40,386 bases of DNA from Planctomycetota bacterium (lineage in GTDB: Bacteria; Planctomycetota; Phycisphaerae; WQYP01), in the NCBI GenBank assembly GCA_021852275.1, contig JAJZNX010000097.1, positions 1 to 40,386 of the forward strand. The letters run 5' to 3'. The position numbers and the translations under genes were made by a program. Under the pieces are notes generated by a model, which was given only the letters and a program-made list of their open reading frames with translations, did not search any database and was not told the origin of the DNA. Position 1 is the first letter of the stretch; the number at the start of each line of letters is the position of its first letter. Shown piece after piece: positions 8,091 to 18,748 of the stretch.

Positions 8091-9527
8091 GTGACTGCTA
8101 AACTCTGCCAACTTTGCTTATGGCCGTTGCGGCCCAGCCGTTGGAGTATTTTGTCTGGCCTGGCGGTCGGGTTGCTTTTGCTATCCGGATGCCAAAGCCG
8201 GTTACCGCTTAAACCCGCCGGGCCTGATACCGCCTTCAATATGCGTTACCAGTTCGGCACGCCCTTGAGCGGTCCCCAGGCAATGCACCGTAAACTCGCC
8301 GCGGCACCAGATTTAATGGTGCACGTGCAATTTATTAAACTAAATCAGTGGCCGAAGGTGCATTTATCATCCCTGGCCAGCCAAAGCACAATTACCATTA
8401 ACAACGCGGCCAGCCGGCCGACGATGGCTTTTCCGGCCTTGAGCATCGGGGCGCAGTTTGCCAATGTCAACAGCGTTGCCACCTGGGCGGCGCTTTTGCA
8501 TTCCGCCGGAGTAACGGCGACCCCATGCGGCCAAGGTTCCGCCGCCCTATGGCCGGGCGTAGCGGTAGCCATGCGTTTAACCGATGCGCACGGACTGAAG
8601 GTGCATGGTAAAAATATGCACCAACTGCTGGCTTTGTGGGTATGGCAGCCGCTGGCCGCAAAGGCAATGGCACCTGTGATGGCAGGGCTGGCTTTTGAGA
8701 TCAAGCGTTTCCAGAATTTAAGTACGCATCCTGTAGTTTCCGGCCAGATGCAGGTGGTGCCGGAAAGACTATTCACCGCTACAACTACGTACGCAGCCAT
8801 TTTGCCTTTTCATTTTCTTTCCGGCAAGAGCCGCGTGCTGGCTATTCTGATCACCATCCGTCCATGGACTCATTCGCTGCAAAACCTGGCCATCGCCAGG
8901 CAAAGCCGCCGGGGTATCGCGGCAGCGCAACATGTGCATCCTGCGGTGCAACTGTTGAATCGGCCGGATTTGATGGTGGCACTTGGCCACCTGGGCAAGC
9001 CGGGAGTAACCCGTGCATCTCTGGTGTATCTGGCCGGGCAAACGAGGGCCAGGTTGACACAGGATGTAGCCGTGGCAGCGCAGTCGCCGGTGCTGCAGGC
9101 GCTGGCCAAAGCCGTTACCGCCAATACTGTTCATGCGCAATTCATGACGGTGGCGCAGTTGGGATGGGCCTTGGACAAAACCACCTACCTGTTACTGTAT
9201 CAGATGCAAAAAACAAAACCACTGGGACTGCGGCTTAGCGTTGCTCTGGGATTGCATCTTGGGGAGGCAGCCTGGCACGTTTCTTCACTGGATGAAATTG
9301 CCCGTAATCTGGAGTCGCGTCGGGCTTACCGCCTGCGCATTATCAAGGAAAATTTGATGTATCTGGAAGATTCCTCGCCCGGGGCCCGTTTAACCGCGTT
9401 CAACTGGCTCAACCGGCGGCATCTGGCACCGGCTGGTTATAACCCGCTGGCCGGCAATCGGGCACGTAATTCAGCCTTGAATAAGGCGGAAAACAATGCC
9501 GCTTATCTGCGGAGGTTACAACAATGA
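8091..9527 (+). CDS. Hypothetical lipoprotein
   Basis: GTG start; signal with lipobox LLLLSGC; stop overlaps the ATG of the downstream AsmA-like gene (ATGA). Confidence 0.75.
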   Translation: MTAKLCQLCLWPLRPSRWSILSGLAVGLLLLSGCQSRLPLKPAGPDTAFNMRYQFGTPLSGPQAMHRKLAAAPDLMVHVQFIKLNQWPKVHLSSLASQSTITINNAASRPTMAFPALSIGAQFANVNSVATWAALLHSAGVTATPCGQGSAALWPGVAVAMRLTDAHGLKVHGKNMHQLLALWVWQPLAAKAMAPVMAGLAFEIKRFQNLSTHPVVSGQMQVVPERLFTATTTYAAILPFHFLSGKSRVLAILITIRPWTHSLQNLAIARQSRRGIAAAQHVHPAVQLLNRPDLMVALGHLGKPGVTRASLVYLAGQTRARLTQDVAVAAQSPVLQALAKAVTANTVHAQFMTVAQLGWALDKTTYLLLYQMQKTKPLGLRLSVALGLHLGEAAWHVSSLDEIARNLESRRAYRLRIIKENLMYLEDSSPGARLTAFNWLNRRHLAPAGYNPLAGNRARNSALNKAENNAAYLRRLQQ

Positions 9528-12500
9528 CCGAGGTACCCGTACCGGCCAATCCATCGCCGAGAGTTCCAGCCAGCGGTCCGCGGCCCAACCGCTGGGCGGT
9601 TATACGCCGCCGCGCCGTGTGGACCATTTTCAGCATGGCTGGAATTTTGCTGGTGCTGCGCATCGCCCTGATTTTTATCTTTCCAGCGGTGCTGGAACAT
9701 GTGCTGGGTTATTACCATCTCACCGCGGGTTATCAGGAAATAAAACTCGATGTACTGGGGGGTGATGCGGAAATATGGGGCCTTACCATACGTCCGATAC
9801 AGGGCGGAGCGAAGGTTATGCATATTGAGTATTGCCACGGCAATATCTCCATTGTTAATTTGTTTCGCGGCCGGCTGTATATCCGCCGGGCTGTAGCCGA
9901 TGGTGCAGACCTGTTTGTGCGCCGCCAGGCCGATGGAAATTGTCCCCTGCTAAATGCCCTTCTTTCCTCCGCCCGGCAGCAGGCCAAAGCACCGGCGGTA
10001 CACCCCCCCACTGCTACTTCCATCAGTCTGGCGGCACCCTTGCACATGGAGGCGTTTCGCCTGGAACATCTGCGGGTGCATCTGATAGATCACAGCGTTA
10101 CGCCGGTGGTGCGCCTGGCCATTACCATGAACGTGCGCGTTTCGCATCTGGGACAGCGGCACGGGGCCACGCAGTTTCGACTGGATCTCTGGTCGGCGGC
10201 GGTGGTGGATGTGCTGCACATGAGTGGAACACTGACCACCCATGCCAACAGCTTGCTGGCGCAATGCCATATTCTTATGCGCGGATTACATCTGCAGCCT
10301 ACCAGCGGCTATCTGGCGGCCTTGAATTTCCGGCCCGGCAAGGCCGGCCTATCTTTGCGTGGCCAGAGCACCCTGGCGTTACGAGTCATCCCCTCTAAAA
10401 CCTCCGCACAAGCCCTTGCGGCCGTGTTTACTCTGCGACAGGTGCAACTCAATTCTGGTGGACGGCCGGCATTAGGCCTGGACAATCTGGTAGCCCGGGG
10501 ACAACTGGCCCAACATCTGGCGGATATCCGCGACCTGACCATTTCCGGCTTAACGATTCATGCCGGTCGTGGCCAAAATGGCCTGTTCCACTTTGCCGGG
10601 CTGGAAGTGCTGCGGCGTATCGCCACGGCCGGAGGCACGCTGGTAAACCCCGCCAAACCACGCGTGGCAAGCCGTCAGGCTGGCAAGTCCAAGCTCCGGC
10701 AGATTCCGCATGCAATGCCGGAGACTGCCAGCCACCCTTATCAATATGCGATTGACCGGCTCAATATACATGGTTTCAAGGTGGTTTTTGATGATCAGGG
10801 CATAACACCCAACACTCATCTAAAACTTAACCTCAACACCCTTGAGGCCGTGAGCACCGGCGGCCTTCCCGGCACCGCTGGCGAAACCTTGATGATTTCC
10901 GGCTCCGGGGCTTTGCCGGGCATTGCCGCAGCCGTCAACATTTCCGGCGATATGAAGCCGTTTGCCCGCACGCGAACCCTTAAGCTGCACCTGGCGGCCA
11001 CCGCGATCACCGCCGGTGCCCTGGCTCCTTACCTGTCTGCGGCAGGGCTTAAGAGCGAACTTAAATCCGCCAGTTTCAACGCCGATTTTTCGGCCACGGC
11101 CACCACCGCCCCGGACGGCACCACGGCTGCTTCTTTTCATCTGGATCATTTGACGTATCGGGATGGTACTAACACGCTATGCGATTTTAAGCGCATTGAT
11201 ATTGACCGGGCACGCATTAATGCCGCCACGGGCAGATGGGAAATTGGTTCCTGCACGATCATCGGTCCGGCCTTTGATTTTTCCCGGACGCCCTCCGGGG
11301 TGTACACGGTGCTGGGAATGCAGATTCTCGGTTCTGGCACCCGGCAGCCGGCGCTGCCGCCAGCGGTGAAAGCCCCAACGCCACCACATGGAGGCGGGAC
11401 CATGAATCCGCCGCCACGCCTGCAGATCAACCATTTCCAGTGGTCTGGAATACGTATAGGGTTTGATGACCACCACGCCCGGCCCGCCACCCGCATCGGC
11501 ATCAGCCACGCCGGCCTGATGCTCCATAACTTCATGCTGGACCTGGCCGCCGGAAGCCCTGCCCGCCACCCCGGCCTGTTCAAAGCCTGGCTGGATGCAC
11601 CCGGGCTGATCCATCTGAACGCCGCGGGCAGCATTGGCCCCGGCAAAAACAGCCTGATCACGTCCATGCAGGTGCATGGTACGAATATCAACCTGCGTCC
11701 CTTAACGCCGTATCTCAAGGGGCTGGGAATTCTGCCGCAATTAACGCAAGGCACGCTGGCCGGCTCACTGGGGGCGAAAGTGGCATTGCACGGCGGCCGA
11801 CTGACTGGATCCGTGCAGGTGTCTGATCTGGCGCTGCGCCAAGCCGGGCAGGAATTGGCGGCGGTGCAGAAGTTTCAGGTATCCAACATTGCTGCTGCAC
11901 GGCATGATCTGACCATCCAGCGGGTGCGAATTGTCAAGCCGTTTTTACAGGTTACCCGCCTGACCACTGGCAATTTAAGCTTGTGTGGCATCAATTTGTT
12001 GCCCGTACCTGCCACCGCCCCGGCTGTGGCCATAGCCAATGCCCCTGTTGCCCCCCCGCCCACAACGCCGTTACGTGCAGCCATTGGCGATATATTACTC
12101 TCTGATGCCATCGTGCGGTGGATCGATCTAAAACCCGCCCAACCGGTGAATGTACGACTCCATATCGCGGCGGTGGTTACCAATGCCATACTGGGGCATC
12201 GCCACCCCGCCATGGGCACTGTGCAGGCGACACTTTCGGCCAAGGGTGTGGCCGGGGCCATGAACCTGGGAGGAACATTTGCCGTGCCGGTAAGCGGGCT
12301 AAGCGCCCATCTGCATCTGCTGGCCACCCGCCTGCAGGCCCAGGTCATAAATACGTATCTGCCGTCCGGTATCACCTTTGCCCCCAAAGACCAGAGCATT
12401 GCCGCGTTACTTCATATCCATCTGCAGCGAAGCCAGGACGGTTCTATCCGGGGCCAGGCCGGTATCAGCAATCTTCAGGTTAGGGCCGCTCCAGGTACTG

Positions 12501-14848
12501 CAGCGGCGCAAACACTGCTGTTTGCACCAGACCTGATGGTCAATTTCACACGTATTAATCCGGCTCGTCACCGCCTGGCTGTCAATGCGCTTCAGGCCCA
12601 TATCCAAACCATTTACCTGGCCCGCCGTGGACATTTCTGGTCCGTGTGCGGTTTGCATATCGGAGGGAAAGTCCGCACCAGGCCGCTTGCCCATGTAGCG
12701 GCCACAACCCCACATGTATTTTCCATTCTTCCTGCACAATTGCCGCTGATAACGTTGCAGCACCTGCAATGGCGTATGGATCATGTGGTGGTGGCGGGGT
12801 TGCTGCCGCACCGGCAAGCCTTGCAGATCAGCAACCTGAAGCTGCACAATACCGCGCCCGTGCTCTGTCTGGGCGAAGCACCCGCCCGCCAGCCGGCAGT
12901 GGCCCTGCAACTCACCGGCACACTCGACGGAATTGCCCGGCACGTAGCATTGGCTTTTCGCCTCAAGCCCTTTGCCAACCATCCTCGCGCGGCGGTGAAC
13001 ATGGCCATCACAGGTCTGCGCGGCCCGGGTTTGGCAGAAGCGGTGCCGGCCCTGCCGCGGTACTTTGCAGTAAAGGCCTTAAGAACAGGAACCTTGACGG
13101 CCAGTGCGTCCATATCGCTGCGGCTGGATCGGCGATCGCCGTTGGATTTTAATCTGGCGCAGCCATTTTCAGCCTCGGCAATAATCTCCGGAATTGCATT
13201 TCGCGACACCCCGCATGGGCCGGTGATGGCGGGCATTGAGAACATCAGCGCCGATAAAATAACCGTTGACCCGGCGCATTTTTCCATAGCCGTACCCATG
13301 CTGAATATACGTAAGCTGACCTTGCGCATCACGCATGATGCCACCGGTTTGGGCGTGGCCGGGCTGCCGCTCAATATGCAAAAGACACCGCCCCTGGTGG
13401 CAAACCATGTGCTGGCTCCGCGTGTGCATCCAGCATTACAGCCGGCCGGCACGCGCCCGTGGCAGCTTCTGATTCAACGAACGGTCATCAGCGGGATAGA
13501 TGCCCGATATATTGACCAGACCTGCACACCGCCAGTTGAAATTCCGCTGAATGGCCTGGAAGCCCAGATTTTTAACCTGGGGACAACTCCGCTGACTGCG
13601 CATATTCCCCTGCGATATAATCTCATCGCTTATGCCGGCGCAGTTGGCAATCCGACCATGGGCGTAAAAGTTCCGTCGACGACAACAAAACCGGTGGCCG
13701 GGAAAAGTATCGGGAAAATCACCCCGCCGCCACATGTGGCAAAAGCCAAGCCACTTTTTGCCCAGTTTTCATCCAATGGGCAAGTGTATCTGTATCCGCA
13801 TCTGCAGGGCTGGGCCAGAGCGGCGCTCAACGGAATGTCCCTGGCGGAGCTTGCGCCGCTGGCAAAAAAATATGGCGTTACCCTTGGCGGGGGCACACTG
13901 GACAATTCCAGCGACATCCGGTTCCATGCCGATCATCGCATGAATTTGCATACCAAGCTGGTGTTTTCCAACCTGAACCTCTCGGAACCGCCGCACGGCG
14001 CTTTGGCCAGGCTGCTGCATCTTCCAACGCCGGTGAATGTCGCTATTGCCGCTATTGAAGCACCGGATGGCTCGATTACCCTGCCACTTTCCGTGCCGAT
14101 CAGCGCCGGCCATATTTCGCAATCCGCCATTACCGGCCAGCTCATCGGCGATCTGGTCCAGGTGGTGGCAGTAGGCATTGCCAGTTCACCGCTTAAAGTT
14201 GCAGGAGGTCTGGCGTCACTGTTTGCCTCCGGTAAGCTGCAGGCCGTCAAAAAGCCTCCGATAGTATTACACTTCGCACCCGGATCCCCCACCATCACCA
14301 GCCGGGATTGGCTGGCAATAGGAGCGTTGGCCAGACAGTTGCGGCATCACAGCTCGTTACAGGTGGTGGTGCGGCAGCAAATATCTACTGCGGACATTGC
14401 GGTGGCGGCGAGCCGTGCCAATCCTACCAAACGGCAGTGCCTTGAGCTTATCGCCGCGTTGGAGGCGCAAGCCAATCGCCTGATGAGCCAGCGCCGGCAG
14501 CAACTGGGCCAATTGCGCGGGGAACTGGCTATTCGTCTTTCCGACAGTGCGATTCATCAGGGCACCGGCCGGCTTGCCCGGCTGGATACCCGGCTGGCCC
14601 ATGCCCGGATGGCTATCAACTACCTGGCGGATATGCTTGCGCCGGGAGCCGGCCGCGAGGCCTCCCGCCGCACGCGGGGCATGATGATCACCATCGCCCG
14701 CCGCCGACTCTTTGAAATCAAGGCGGCCTTGCTGGCTGCGGGCTTCGCCCATCCAAACCGCCGCGTGCATATCGTGTTCCCCCAATACCTGCCCGCCAAA
14801 TCAGACCGTGGCGGGCCCGCTACCATCGCCCTGGTGCGCACCCGATAG
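9524..14848 (+). CDS. Very large AsmA/DUF748-family envelope protein
   Basis: 1774 aa; single N-terminal TM; repetitive beta-rich architecture; C-terminal LPTPVNVAIAAIEAPDGSITLPLSVPI and an OmpA-like stretch FAPGSPTITSRDWLAIGALARQL, resembling DUF748 proteins. Confidence 0.8.
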   Translation: MTEVPVPANPSPRVPASGPRPNRWAVIRRRAVWTIFSMAGILLVLRIALIFIFPAVLEHVLGYYHLTAGYQEIKLDVLGGDAEIWGLTIRPIQGGAKVMHIEYCHGNISIVNLFRGRLYIRRAVADGADLFVRRQADGNCPLLNALLSSARQQAKAPAVHPPTATSISLAAPLHMEAFRLEHLRVHLIDHSVTPVVRLAITMNVRVSHLGQRHGATQFRLDLWSAAVVDVLHMSGTLTTHANSLLAQCHILMRGLHLQPTSGYLAALNFRPGKAGLSLRGQSTLALRVIPSKTSAQALAAVFTLRQVQLNSGGRPALGLDNLVARGQLAQHLADIRDLTISGLTIHAGRGQNGLFHFAGLEVLRRIATAGGTLVNPAKPRVASRQAGKSKLRQIPHAMPETASHPYQYAIDRLNIHGFKVVFDDQGITPNTHLKLNLNTLEAVSTGGLPGTAGETLMISGSGALPGIAAAVNISGDMKPFARTRTLKLHLAATAITAGALAPYLSAAGLKSELKSASFNADFSATATTAPDGTTAASFHLDHLTYRDGTNTLCDFKRIDIDRARINAATGRWEIGSCTIIGPAFDFSRTPSGVYTVLGMQILGSGTRQPALPPAVKAPTPPHGGGTMNPPPRLQINHFQWSGIRIGFDDHHARPATRIGISHAGLMLHNFMLDLAAGSPARHPGLFKAWLDAPGLIHLNAAGSIGPGKNSLITSMQVHGTNINLRPLTPYLKGLGILPQLTQGTLAGSLGAKVALHGGRLTGSVQVSDLALRQAGQELAAVQKFQVSNIAAARHDLTIQRVRIVKPFLQVTRLTTGNLSLCGINLLPVPATAPAVAIANAPVAPPPTTPLRAAIGDILLSDAIVRWIDLKPAQPVNVRLHIAAVVTNAILGHRHPAMGTVQATLSAKGVAGAMNLGGTFAVPVSGLSAHLHLLATRLQAQVINTYLPSGITFAPKDQSIAALLHIHLQRSQDGSIRGQAGISNLQVRAAPGTAAAQTLLFAPDLMVNFTRINPARHRLAVNALQAHIQTIYLARRGHFWSVCGLHIGGKVRTRPLAHVAATTPHVFSILPAQLPLITLQHLQWRMDHVVVAGLLPHRQALQISNLKLHNTAPVLCLGEAPARQPAVALQLTGTLDGIARHVALAFRLKPFANHPRAAVNMAITGLRGPGLAEAVPALPRYFAVKALRTGTLTASASISLRLDRRSPLDFNLAQPFSASAIISGIAFRDTPHGPVMAGIENISADKITVDPAHFSIAVPMLNIRKLTLRITHDATGLGVAGLPLNMQKTPPLVANHVLAPRVHPALQPAGTRPWQLLIQRTVISGIDARYIDQTCTPPVEIPLNGLEAQIFNLGTTPLTAHIPLRYNLIAYAGAVGNPTMGVKVPSTTTKPVAGKSIGKITPPPHVAKAKPLFAQFSSNGQVYLYPHLQGWARAALNGMSLAELAPLAKKYGVTLGGGTLDNSSDIRFHADHRMNLHTKLVFSNLNLSEPPHGALARLLHLPTPVNVAIAAIEAPDGSITLPLSVPISAGHISQSAITGQLIGDLVQVVAVGIASSPLKVAGGLASLFASGKLQAVKKPPIVLHFAPGSPTITSRDWLAIGALARQLRHHSSLQVVVRQQISTADIAVAASRANPTKRQCLELIAALEAQANRLMSQRRQQLGQLRGELAIRLSDSAIHQGTGRLARLDTRLAHARMAINYLADMLAPGAGREASRRTRGMMITIARRRLFEIKAALLAAGFAHPNRRVHIVFPQYLPAKSDRGGPATIALVRTR

Positions 14849-14849
14849 G

Positions 14850-14889
14850 TCCGGCGGCCTGCTTTTGGGGGAATGGGCCGGTTGCCGGA
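14850..14889. terminator. Possible bidirectional hairpin between convergent genes
   Basis: tccggcggcc...ggccggttgccgga forms an interrupted stem exactly between the convergent 14848 and 14891 gene ends; no clear U-tract. Confidence 0.3.
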
Positions 14890-14890
14890 T

Positions 14891-16897
14891 TCAGGGGTAA
14901 CAGCCATCCAGCACGATCATTGCGTGCCCCCGAATTTGCGGAATAGTTACATGCGTATAGCCGTTCTTATATGTATACTGTATTTTGGTTATTTCCGGAG
15001 CCAGGTAAACACCTGAAGGTCGACGCGAGGTTCGCAGTGCCATGGCCACATCCGTCAGAGGCACAATATCTTCGATGATATCCAACTGCGTCGTCCGGCG
15101 CTGGGCGCTATAGGCCAGCAGATGGACGATGGTTCGCATCGGCTGCTGTTGCCGGGTCAATGTGGCTTCCAGATAGCTCGGACCACCAACCGTAAGCAGA
15201 GGCCGCGGCAGAAGTTTCTGGAGCAGGCCCGCCACCAGTTCCCGGTACTGCAGGTTTCCATGGGCAGCATAACTGTTAAAAACAGGAAACGCGACGTAGG
15301 CCGTATGTGAGGTGGCCACAGCGGCGGCAAAACGCGACAGCACGGATCCCGGGGTCTGGGCATGAGACGAAAAATGCTGCCAGGTGCGGTCAAAATAAGG
15401 TTCCACCACCTGTGCTGCAACCTTACCCCGGCCTGCTGTCACCCGCACGCTGCGATCGTAAACGATATGATCCGTCTGTGCCAAAGCAGAGACAAATTTT
15501 TTGTCAGGCCTGAAATAAATGTTTTGAAACGGTGATGGGCCGCTGGCCGCTATACCCAATTCCGACAGCAGAACTTTGGTGCCCGCGGCGTTCAACCCGG
15601 CGTAGCCGCTGGCCAATATCTTTCCACCCGTATGCAGATAATGCTGCACTTTTTTTAATAACCTGGCATCTTCCAATGGTGCATCCGGCAGAATCAACAG
15701 ATCGTAGCGGTTGAAATCCGCTGTTTCATCGATCAGATCAAACTGGTGACGAAGCTGTGTGAGCATGCGCGTGGCACCCTCGGTGGAACGGCTGACGGGA
15801 TCGAGCACATTGATGGCCCCCGTGTTCACCTGAAAAAGTCCGATCTGTGATACGGGAGTCGCGCTTTGCAGCCATGGTTCACGCGCTTCCACCCGTCTAT
15901 AAGCCTTGGCGATGAGTTCGTAGGCTGCCGGATCCAGGCGGCCGCGCGGATGCAATTGATCACCAATAGAGCAGCGGGCACCGTGGGCAATCATCTGCGA
16001 GGTTTCGTATTCCAATGCGGCGTACGGTTTGAGACCTCCAAAATCTGCCCAGGATTTATGAAATCGAGCCGTCATCCCAAGGTAAGGCCTGGCAAAGTTG
16101 CGGGCAAAACGGACATTCATCGGAAAATACATGTAGCCCCAGCCACCCGTGGGCAGGGCTTCAATTTCTGCCTGCGTCTGGTATTGAACCTCCCGGGCCA
16201 AATTTGCAAATGGACGGGAATTAAAAAACACGCCCGCCGCCCCGGAGGCCGCCTTGACCTGATCGAAATAACGTTTCATGTAACGCAGCGATACCATTGT
16301 TGCATACCGGGCGCGATCCACTGCGCTTTGGGGGTTGATATTCTCCCGGACCATACCCGCCAACGCCCATGGTGAGACCGACGGTTGATCCCAGCACATA
16401 TCAAAAAACATACCGTCCACCGGGTGGAATAATTTGAGCACTTCCGCCGTCTGTTCATACAGGTAATCCTGATAGGGGCTGGACATATCCAGTATCTGCC
16501 AGCCCGCATCCAGCGGCTTGGCCCCCACATGCGATCCATCAGGATTTTTGGCGATCCATTCCGGATGAGTGTTGGCGGCGAATTCATCGCATTGCACACT
16601 CATATAAATGGGGGCCCGAATTCCTTCCCGGTGCAATGCCTCCACCTGACTCGAGAGAAGATCCAGATTTTTCTTAAGTCCCGGATGCCGCGCGGCATGA
16701 CCAGTATTGTAGTACAGATGGCCGTGGTGGCACTTGGCAAAAACCGTAACGGAGTTCACATGCGCCTGCTTCATGGTTTTAGCAAAAGTCTGCGGGTCAA
16801 AGTCTGTGCCCACATCCGGGATGGCCGGACCGGTATGAAAATCCAGATGGATTTGCCGATACGGCAGGGAAAATACCGTGTTATTGATTTTAGACAT
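14891..16897 (-). CDS. Hypothetical glycosyl hydrolase 6 (GHL6)-like / beta-galactosidase trimerisation-type protein
   Basis: IHLDFHTGPAIPDVGTDFDPQTFAKTMKQAHVNSVTVFAKCHHGHLYYNT, matching recalled GHL6 pattern; TIM-barrel-like N-terminal half. Start at MSKINNTVF. Confidence 0.75.
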   Translation of the reverse strand: MSKINNTVFSLPYRQIHLDFHTGPAIPDVGTDFDPQTFAKTMKQAHVNSVTVFAKCHHGHLYYNTGHAARHPGLKKNLDLLSSQVEALHREGIRAPIYMSVQCDEFAANTHPEWIAKNPDGSHVGAKPLDAGWQILDMSSPYQDYLYEQTAEVLKLFHPVDGMFFDMCWDQPSVSPWALAGMVRENINPQSAVDRARYATMVSLRYMKRYFDQVKAASGAAGVFFNSRPFANLAREVQYQTQAEIEALPTGGWGYMYFPMNVRFARNFARPYLGMTARFHKSWADFGGLKPYAALEYETSQMIAHGARCSIGDQLHPRGRLDPAAYELIAKAYRRVEAREPWLQSATPVSQIGLFQVNTGAINVLDPVSRSTEGATRMLTQLRHQFDLIDETADFNRYDLLILPDAPLEDARLLKKVQHYLHTGGKILASGYAGLNAAGTKVLLSELGIAASGPSPFQNIYFRPDKKFVSALAQTDHIVYDRSVRVTAGRGKVAAQVVEPYFDRTWQHFSSHAQTPGSVLSRFAAAVATSHTAYVAFPVFNSYAAHGNLQYRELVAGLLQKLLPRPLLTVGGPSYLEATLTRQQQPMRTIVHLLAYSAQRRTTQLDIIEDIVPLTDVAMALRTSRRPSGVYLAPEITKIQYTYKNGYTHVTIPQIRGHAMIVLDGCYP

Positions 16898-17234
16898 CGA
16901 TAGAACACCTTGAATAAAATTCCGCGGAAAGTATGGTCTGGATGATCCGACCGCCGGGACCGCATCTGCCAATGTCACAGCAGGGCGACCACAAGCAGCA
17001 TCCAAGCCGCACCCATGACCTGGACCAGTGCGGGGCTGATGCGGGCGGCTATTTTCCTCCCAACAGAATGAAGTATTGTATCATTTAGCCATGGACTGTC
17101 TCCATACTTCGGGCTTGAATTGCGGTAGAGCATTGAGCCGCCGATATTTTTGAACCCCCGCTGATAATCCGGTATGCTACATGCGATTCTACCCGGGTTG
17201 AAGATGGAGCACACCCCGCTTTGTTGGAGCATTT

Positions 17235-17792
17235 ATGCAGGTTGAGCAGACCGCCCGTTTACGTGCGTGTGCAGCAGCAACTCAGTTGGCCGACAAGGTG
17301 GCCCTGGCTTTGCGCCAGTGCATTGAGCTGTGCTGTCCAGCAGCTTTGGCGATCTGCGATGTAGAAAAACCGGATGAGCAGCAATGGCGGCTGCGCGTGT
17401 GCGTAAGTGATAAGTGGTCGCATGTGCATTTGCGGGTGGAGCAAGCCGAGACCGCCGACCCTGCCGCCATCCAAACCACGCTGGCCGCCAAGCTCAAAAG
17501 TTTCCTGGCAGTACAGCGACGCATTGCTTTTAAGATACGGCCGGGCACCTACCCCGGTGATTCGCTGACCAACCTGCGCTTAACCCTTAATACCATCCCT
17601 GGTATGGCCTCCAAAGGGCTTAAGCTGCAGACGGATGTCGAATTCATCCCATGCACGGCCGTGGTATCGGGTACGTGCTTCAAAATTAATGACTTTTTGC
17701 TGGAGGTTGAGGCCTCTGTGCGTGATGAAGTCGAAGCAGCCCTGGAACGCCAAGGCTTTGAAGTTGACAGTGTCAATCCCATCGGCATCTAA
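17235..17792 (+). CDS. Hypothetical protein
   Basis: 185-aa ORF on the strand opposite to its neighbours, no overlap with other genes; no family recognised. Confidence 0.6.
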   Translation: MQVEQTARLRACAAATQLADKVALALRQCIELCCPAALAICDVEKPDEQQWRLRVCVSDKWSHVHLRVEQAETADPAAIQTTLAAKLKSFLAVQRRIAFKIRPGTYPGDSLTNLRLTLNTIPGMASKGLKLQTDVEFIPCTAVVSGTCFKINDFLLEVEASVRDEVEAALERQGFEVDSVNPIGI

Positions 17793-17852
17793 ATGGCCGA
17801 CACCGGAAATCCAGCCGAAAGGCCTTCGCCAGCCATGCACAGGGCATCCCGA

Positions 17853-18530
17853 TTATCCGCGGGCCAGGGCTTTACCGGCTGTGGCCCACTTGAAGCCGCG
17901 CCGCATGATAGTCAGGTGCGGTTCGTCCGCAACAACTTTGGCGTCATGCCCCACGGAAGAATAAAACACCCGCCCCTTGCCGTGCATTTTGGTCCATACC
18001 ACGGGCATCTCGAAAGCCCCGTTAGCCAGGTGCGGGCCGGTGGTATTGGGCGCAGGCATGCGCGAAACGGCCAAGATTTTGATGCACGGGTCCACGTGCA
18101 TGTAGTACAGCTCGCTTAGCACATGAAAATCTCCCAAGCCGGTGGTGATTTCATGCTGGGTATCCCGAATGTTGACCGTGTAGGGTATCTGGTTGCCCGG
18201 ATGGGCGACAAACTGGCCGCCCACCATAAACTGCCAGCCGCAATCTTCGCGGAAAGCATCGCCCATGCCACCGTGGCAGCCGGCAATGCCCACACCGGAT
18301 TCCACCGCGGCGCTGACCGCCTGTGATTGCGGCCCGGTAATTTTGCCCATGGTCCATACCGGCACAATCAGATCCAACTTTTTGAGACGCTCTACATCAT
18401 TGAAGGCATCAAGCGTATCACTGACCTGCACATGAAAGCCCTCCTGGACCAGCACGCTGCGAAAAATTTCTCCAACTTCTTTCGGTTGGTGACCATCCCA
18501 GCCACCATGCACCACCAATGCTTCAAACAT
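17853..18530 (-). CDS. ThuA-like (trehalose utilisation) domain protein
   Basis: MFEALVVHGGWDGHQPKEVGEIFRSVLVQEGF...GIAGCHGGMGDAF...GQFVAHPG...PVVWTKMHGKGRVFYSSVGH. Confidence 0.85.
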   Translation of the reverse strand: MFEALVVHGGWDGHQPKEVGEIFRSVLVQEGFHVQVSDTLDAFNDVERLKKLDLIVPVWTMGKITGPQSQAVSAAVESGVGIAGCHGGMGDAFREDCGWQFMVGGQFVAHPGNQIPYTVNIRDTQHEITTGLGDFHVLSELYYMHVDPCIKILAVSRMPAPNTTGPHLANGAFEMPVVWTKMHGKGRVFYSSVGHDAKVVADEPHLTIMRRGFKWATAGKALARG

Positions 18531-18748
18531 GAAATGCTCCTAAAACAACCGACACAAAATCATAAGAAAACGCCATGAGAACGCAAGTCCATCGTCTGAG
18601 GCTATAGACGTTCCAACGTCGGGCGACAAAAAGCAGGCCGTGGCACCGGGTCTGCGGCCAAAGAGAGCCTGGCCAGAAAAAGCTTTCTTGCCAGATGGGG
18701 TCCCGCACCTTACAGTGAAGCAATGCAAACATAACCCACCGGGGGCGC

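Noticed and set aside
16975-17133. Small minus-strand ORF (MLYRNSSPKYGDSPWLNDTILHSVGRKIAARISPALVQVMGAAWMLLVVALL) between the glycosidase and the 185-aa gene
   Set aside because: Short, weak start context and no family match; a small membrane protein cannot be excluded but is not supported.
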